Positions 62,177-64,000 of a DNA stretch of 64,000 nucleotides are shown here, piece after piece. The position numbers were made by a program, and so were the translations under genes. Source of the DNA: Mesostigma viride (Eukaryota > Streptophyta > Mesostigmatophyceae > Mesostigmatales > Mesostigmataceae); the NCBI GenBank assembly GCA_009746045.1, contig RPFO01000389.1:2313638-2377637 (forward strand), written 5' to 3'. Below the pieces are notes generated by a model. That model made no database searches and was not told the DNA's origin. It saw nothing but the letters and a program-made list of their open reading frames with translations. Within the stretch, counting starts at the first letter, position 1. Each line of letters opens with the position of its first letter.

Positions 62177-64000
62177 GGGTAGCTATGAGGGGCTGCCAGC
62201 GTTTGCCTCCCTGCATGGTGATGATCGGCATCTCCTGGGCCATCCCACTTGGCAAGAGTTGACTCTGGCCAGGATCCAGAAACGGTTTGAACTGGGTAAG
62301 ATCCAGTACATGGTTGAGAATGAGCCCATGGTGTTTTGTGGAATGCAGGCGACCTTGGTCCATCAGCAGGGTACATGGTCCATCCAGCTGGAGGGTGGTA
62401 AGGATTATCCTCAGCAGATCATAGATGCCTTGCAGGAGCCCATCACCCAGGCCAGATGTGCAACAATACGAGGTATGTTGGCATGGCTGGCCAGCATTTG
62501 TGCTCCTGACCTGTTGGTCCTGAGTCGGTTGACCGATTCCCAACTGGTTGAGGTGGGTGCTGAGAGAGTGGTAGAGGCTGTTCGCATGTCTCCCCCTCTC
62601 ATGCTGGGTCCTTTGGATTTGTACAGGCCTTTTGACATGATGCTCTATGTGGACAGTTCTATGGATAGTAGGAAGGTCACAGAGGTCAGGGGCCGTGCAG
62701 CAGCATTAATATCCCTGGTGCAGGAACAGTCCTCTCTGGTCTGCTGGTACAGTCGGTTGCAAAACAGGGTAACTCCCAGCAGTGACATTGCTGAGTGCAG
62801 GGCAATCTGTGAAGGGCTTCATACTGCTCTTTACTTGAGGGAGCTATTTTACCAGCTATGTCAAGTGGCTTCCTGTCGGTTGCAGATGCACACACTGGTA
62901 AGAACTGACAGCATGGGCATGGTGCAGTTTGTGCACAGGCAGCTGGCCAGGAGCAGGGACCTTGATTATTTGTTGCTCAAGGAAATGTCTTGCTTAGCTA
63001 ACATTGAACATGTGGCTGGCGTGGACAACCCTGCAGATGCTCTCACCAAGCTGGAGGAGAAGGCTGAGCTGCAATACCCTTTGCTTCGTGGGCTCATGGC
63101 CTCCAAGGGGGGAGGGCCAGAGTAGACCAAACAGCCTTGCTCTAGGTGGAAGGCATCCCAGTGGGCTGGGCAGCCACGTGGTGGCTGGCAGCAGGTCCTT
63201 CAGAGTTCAGACACACTCTGCTGGACAGGGGTCAGGGTGGAGTCACTCCCCTGGCTGAGAATTTCGCCTGGCTCTGTCATGGAGCTGCAGAAGAGTCTTA
63301 AGGACTATGTAATGGGCCTTGGGTCTTCATGGAATGGACCCTGCAAGGGCAGCCCAAGTGTTGGCTCTCACAGGTTGCTGTACATTTGTATATATTCTCT
63401 GTAACCAACCTGTTGCATGCTAATAAAATCCCTGGTTGTGTGACCATGTTGGACGTGGTTGCCAGGGGCCTCACTATGGGTTATACTCCTTTATAATAAA
63501 ACATAATCTTGTTATTGTCATGTCTTGTTGTTTGTGATGCTCAGTTCCAGGAGCTGATCCAAACCTGGAGGAGATGGGGTGGGGTTCGATTCCCCAGCTG
63601 ACCTCAGCCTGGCATGTATGAATCCTGAGTTTATCCCTCAGTGAGGACATGGGCTCCCCATGTGTTGGCTAACATTTGTCAGGGCTCTCTCAGTCTTTGG
63701 AAGGATTTAAAAGATAAAGGAGGCTCCGTGGCGGGCGCCATATGAACGGGCGCCTGTGATAACTGGATGACCAGGAACTCACAATAGTACGTTCATGGAC
63801 TCCTCTATCCAAACTCCTCTGACTAAGTGAAGACCTAACTTTAATCTACACCAGGTTCCCAAAGAAAGGGTTGGGATGTCATGTGGGTCAGAGGGCAACC
63901 TTTGAACCAATGAGCAGGCCTAGCTAATATTTGGAGGCACCTCAGGTTCCAAAAGAAAAGGCAGGTCTGGTCTCTGGGAGGGATCAGATGTCTGAAGGCT
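62163..64000 (+). mobile_element. copia fragment C' (RT to 3' UTR), inverted next to the C 5' LTR
   Basis: From the microhomology at 62163-62177 the plus strand reads RT codons in sense: GSYEGLPAFASLHGDD onward. RNase H, 3' UTR and sequence nearly up to the polypurine tract follow, almost identical to the inverse of 54574-56400. The LTR itself would begin just past the window edge. A T-arm-like hairpin lies at 63580-63596 and AATAAA at 63422-63427. Confidence 0.88.
62178..63125 (+). CDS. C' reverse transcriptase end and intact RNase H
   Basis: The frame has the RT pair in SLHGDDRHLLG and the connection ALQEPITQARCATIRGMLAWLASICAPD. All four RNase H acids are present: LYVDSSMDSRKV, SSDIAECRAICEG, RTDSMGMVQF and NPADALTKLEEK. 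Stop at 63125. Upstream codons (62040-62177) come from antisense LTR sequence and are not RT. Unlike C, there is no frameshift at WYSRLQNRV. Confidence 0.88.
   Translation, partial: GSYEGLPAFASLHGDDRHLLGHPTWQELTLARIQKRFELGKIQYMVENEPMVFCGMQATLVHQQGTWSIQLEGGKDYPQQIIDALQEPITQARCATIRGMLAWLASICAPDLLVLSRLTDSQLVEVGAERVVEAVRMSPPLMLGPLDLYRPFDMMLYVDSSMDSRKVTEVRGRAAALISLVQEQSSLVCWYSRLQNRVTPSSDIAECRAICEGLHTALYLRELFYQLCQVASCRLQMHTLVRTDSMGMVQFVHRQLARSRDLDYLLLKEMSCLANIEHVAGVDNPADALTKLEEKAELQYPLLRGLMASKGGGPE

Noticed and set aside
1-64000. Host genes, rRNA genes or complete tRNA genes
   Set aside because: Every coding segment with recognisable motifs belongs to a transposable element; I found no rRNA-like block and no complete cloverleaf.

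Overview
The window is nuclear DNA from a eukaryote. Coding stretches are split by spliceosomal introns (GT..AG, 100-180 bp) and almost everything recognisable is a transposable element. I see no convincing host gene. The mix of tyrosine-recombinase (PAT/Ngaro-type) retrotransposons with split direct repeats, divergent copia-group elements, a plant-type tnp2 CACTA transposon and GC-rich coding sequence suits a microbial alga, most likely green. That is an inference; nothing here fixes the taxon.

Layout. Positions 1-3973 hold the 3' part of copia-like element F. A PAT-like element D1 (minus strand) runs from about 39901 down to about 3973 but is cut into four pieces by later insertions: (i) LTR element E at 27158-38138 (688-bp LTRs, CCCCC duplication), with a palindromic array (28228-30125) inside it; (ii) a 1.27-kb palindromic composite element P at 19853-26491 (CCCTT duplication), itself split by a second, nearly complete PAT-like element D2 at 20974-26357; (iii) a 14.4-kb CACTA transposon at 5374-19814 (2-bp duplication CA), which contains another palindromic array (16341-17228, AGAAT duplication) and further inverted-repeat insertions. 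To the right are a copia 3' fragment A (40587-42066, minus), copia element B (42339-49928, plus), a third PAT-like element D3 (49929-53861, minus), copia element C (53862-62176, minus) and an inverted copia fragment C' (62163-64000, plus).

How the parts work. PAT-like elements carry a gag-like ORF1 and a long ORF joining reverse transcriptase, RNase H and tyrosine recombinase. They integrate through a circle, without target duplication; D2 shows the diagnostic A1-ORFs-B1A2B2 repeats. The copia-like elements carry an extra ORF, then a zinc-knuckle Gag, then Pol. Their retropepsin-like motif lies after the integrase, not before it. The CACTA element has two divergent genes: a low-complexity Lys/Ala/Pro-rich protein and a multi-exon tnp2 transposase whose exons can be joined in frame around the insertions.

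The most unusual signal is the P/array family. Perfect palindromes (78 bp in P, 202-208 bp in the arrays) alternate with spacers in either orientation, as HP-Y-HP-Y'-HP or HP-Y-HP-Y-HP-Y-HP-Y'-HP-Y'-HP. Each spacer carries a tRNA 3'-half-like segment. All three composites sit between perfect 5-bp target duplications, so each moved or formed as one unit. I do not recognise this as a named element class.
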